From: UBA961 sp014191195 | Lineage (GTDB): Bacteria > Bacteroidota > Ignavibacteria > Kapaibacteriales > UBA961 | Reading direction: 5' to 3' | Assembly: GCA_964204605.1 (NCBI GenBank) | Contig: OZ123195.1 | Coordinates: 1,984,001-2,048,000 of the forward strand | DNA length: 64,000 nucleotides | Shown here: one piece after another, positions 62,879 to 64,000 of the stretch | Layout: each line of letters opens with the position of its first letter | Position numbering within the stretch: the stretch's first letter is position 1 | Position numbers and translations under genes: made by a program | Notes under the pieces: model-generated | The model's database searches: none | What the model was told of the DNA's origin: nothing | What the model saw: only the letters and a program-made list of their open reading frames with translations

Positions 62879-64000
62879 ATGAAAACAACCAATAAGCTAA
62901 GATTTTTTGATATCACAATGATGGTGATAAGCCTAGTTATTGGAATGGGTATTTTTCGTGCACCCGCAACAGTAGCTTTAAGGGCAGGCAATGAAACTTT
63001 ATTTTATGCTGCTTGGATTTTGGGTGGCATTATTGCAATGTGTGGAGCTCTTGGTTTTGCTGCAATTGGACGCAGAATGCCTGTTTCGGGAGCATATTAT
63101 AGAATTTTTGCTCAGGCATATCATCCTTCTATTGCATTTGCAATTAATATCTTAATACTTGTTTCTAATGCTGCTTCTTCTGCAGGTGTTGCAATTATTG
63201 GAGCAGAATATATCAGTGCATATTTTCCAAGTATCCATACTTCTATATTAGCATCAATAATGATTATCGCTTTATTTGGGGTTAATCTGTTAGGATTAAG
63301 AACAAGTGCTAATGTCCAAAACATATTAATTGGCATTAAGGTAATAATGCTTCTATGTGTTATTTCTGCAATAGGAATAGTTCCAGAAATGCAAAGCACA
63401 GCACCTTTGATACATAATCAAGGTTTGATGGAATCTTTTGGTTTGGCTTTAATTGCTGTCTCTTTTACATATGGTGGATATCAGCAGACGATTAATTTTG
63501 GTGGAGATACTGTAGATAAAGGAAATACATTACCAAAAGCAATTATACTTGGTGTTATCATTATTATTTCTCTCTATTTATGTGCAAATGCTGCTTATGT
63601 TCATGTGATAGGTTTTTCTCAATTAGCTCAAGCAAAATCTATAGCAGCTATTGTAGTTCAATCACTCTTTGGAAATGCGGGTTCTTTCCTATTAAGTGCA
63701 GTATTGGTAATATCTGTTTTTGGATATATAAATGTATCGATGTTATCTAATCCAAGGGTATTGCAAGCCATGAGTGAAGATGGTGTATTACCCAAAACTT
63801 GGGCTAAAAGTAAAGCAGAAAAAGGTGTCCATGTTTTTGCTTTAATTATATTCACACTATTAAGTATTATTTGTGTTTTTGCAGGAAAATCATTTGAAAC
63901 GATACTTAACTATACGATATTTTTAGATAGCATTGGATTAGCTGTAGGAATATCTACTTTATATCGTTTAAAAGGAGAAAAAATCTCTCCATTAATTCAT
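62879..64000 (+). CDS. Amino acid/polyamine (APC) permease, 3' end outside window
   Basis: 374 codons from the ATG to the window edge, open throughout. MKTTNKLRFFDITMMVISLVIGMGIFRAPATVA and LGGIIAMCGALGFAAIGRRMPVSGAYYRIF are the first two helices of the APC superfamily, including the unwound GxGIF substrate-binding segment. About ten helices are visible (AFAINILILVSNAASSAGV, SFTYGGYQQTINFGGDTVD). It takes up amino acids; the specificity is not clear. Confidence 0.93.
   Translation, partial: MKTTNKLRFFDITMMVISLVIGMGIFRAPATVALRAGNETLFYAAWILGGIIAMCGALGFAAIGRRMPVSGAYYRIFAQAYHPSIAFAINILILVSNAASSAGVAIIGAEYISAYFPSIHTSILASIMIIALFGVNLLGLRTSANVQNILIGIKVIMLLCVISAIGIVPEMQSTAPLIHNQGLMESFGLALIAVSFTYGGYQQTINFGGDTVDKGNTLPKAIILGVIIIISLYLCANAAYVHVIGFSQLAQAKSIAAIVVQSLFGNAGSFLLSAVLVISVFGYINVSMLSNPRVLQAMSEDGVLPKTWAKSKAEKGVHVFALIIFTLLSIICVFAGKSFETILNYTIFLDSIGLAVGISTLYRLKGEKISPLIH

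Overview
The window is AT-rich chromosomal DNA from a member of the Bacteroidota / FCB group. The evidence is genes with C-terminal type IX secretion sorting domains, a PorV/PorQ-family outer-membrane protein, many lipoproteins, a DUF2490 relic, a two-component-regulator propeller/Y_Y_Y protein, REP-like repeats around a DUF559 nuclease, and initiation regions with poor Shine-Dalgarno sequences. Species cannot be fixed from the sequence.

Left flank (1-5.2 kb): the 3' end of a transketolase C-terminal subunit, ssb, then a compact minus-strand sulfur/redox operon (Crp/Fnr regulator, YgaP-like membrane protein, methyltransferase, small membrane protein, two single-domain rhodaneses and a rhodanese-thioredoxin lipoprotein), divergent from ychF.

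Accessory region (5.2-40.6 kb): this opens with a tyrosine recombinase (5266-6111). Unrelated genes follow, nearly all on the plus strand, with many broken genes: hsdR, KilA-N, SDR, DUF2490, FISUMP, multicopper oxidase and XRE relics. From 15.3 kb on, about 13 copies of a roughly 70-146 bp imperfect repeat sit downstream of stop codons, mostly 12-57 bp away. The best copies read (C)TAACACCGGTTTGGCAAAAGTGG at the left end and GCTGCAAACCGTTATCGG at the right end. The ends are inverted repeats, the AAC and GTT triplets are placed as in integron attC sites, and the left arm carries one extra unpaired G. The genes between them (propeller lipoproteins, TPR proteins, T9SS-exported proteins, an M43 protease, a YncE-like propeller, a GDCCVxC protein and two receptor-type cyclases) look like mobile gene cassettes. 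The nearby recombinase lacks the extra domain typical of IntI, so this is either a diverged integron-like system or a cassette cluster served by a recombinase elsewhere. Within the region, a DUF559 endonuclease gene is embedded in at least eight double-hairpin REP-like units (26.26-27.29 kb).

Right flank (40.7-64 kb): ordinary chromosomal genes. These are a PorV/PorQ-family protein, an AddA-like helicase-nuclease, an FKBP isomerase, a glycosyltransferase-like protein, a CusCBA/CzcCBA-type metal efflux operon with a His-rich leader protein, a metallophosphoesterase, a GT2 enzyme, an LEA-like lipoprotein, Sua5, an S10 peptidase, an SDR, a GNAT enzyme, tRNA-Asn, a VOC protein, an isopenicillin-N-synthase-like dioxygenase and a truncated APC permease.

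All statements come from reading the sequence; no database search, folding or alignment software was used.
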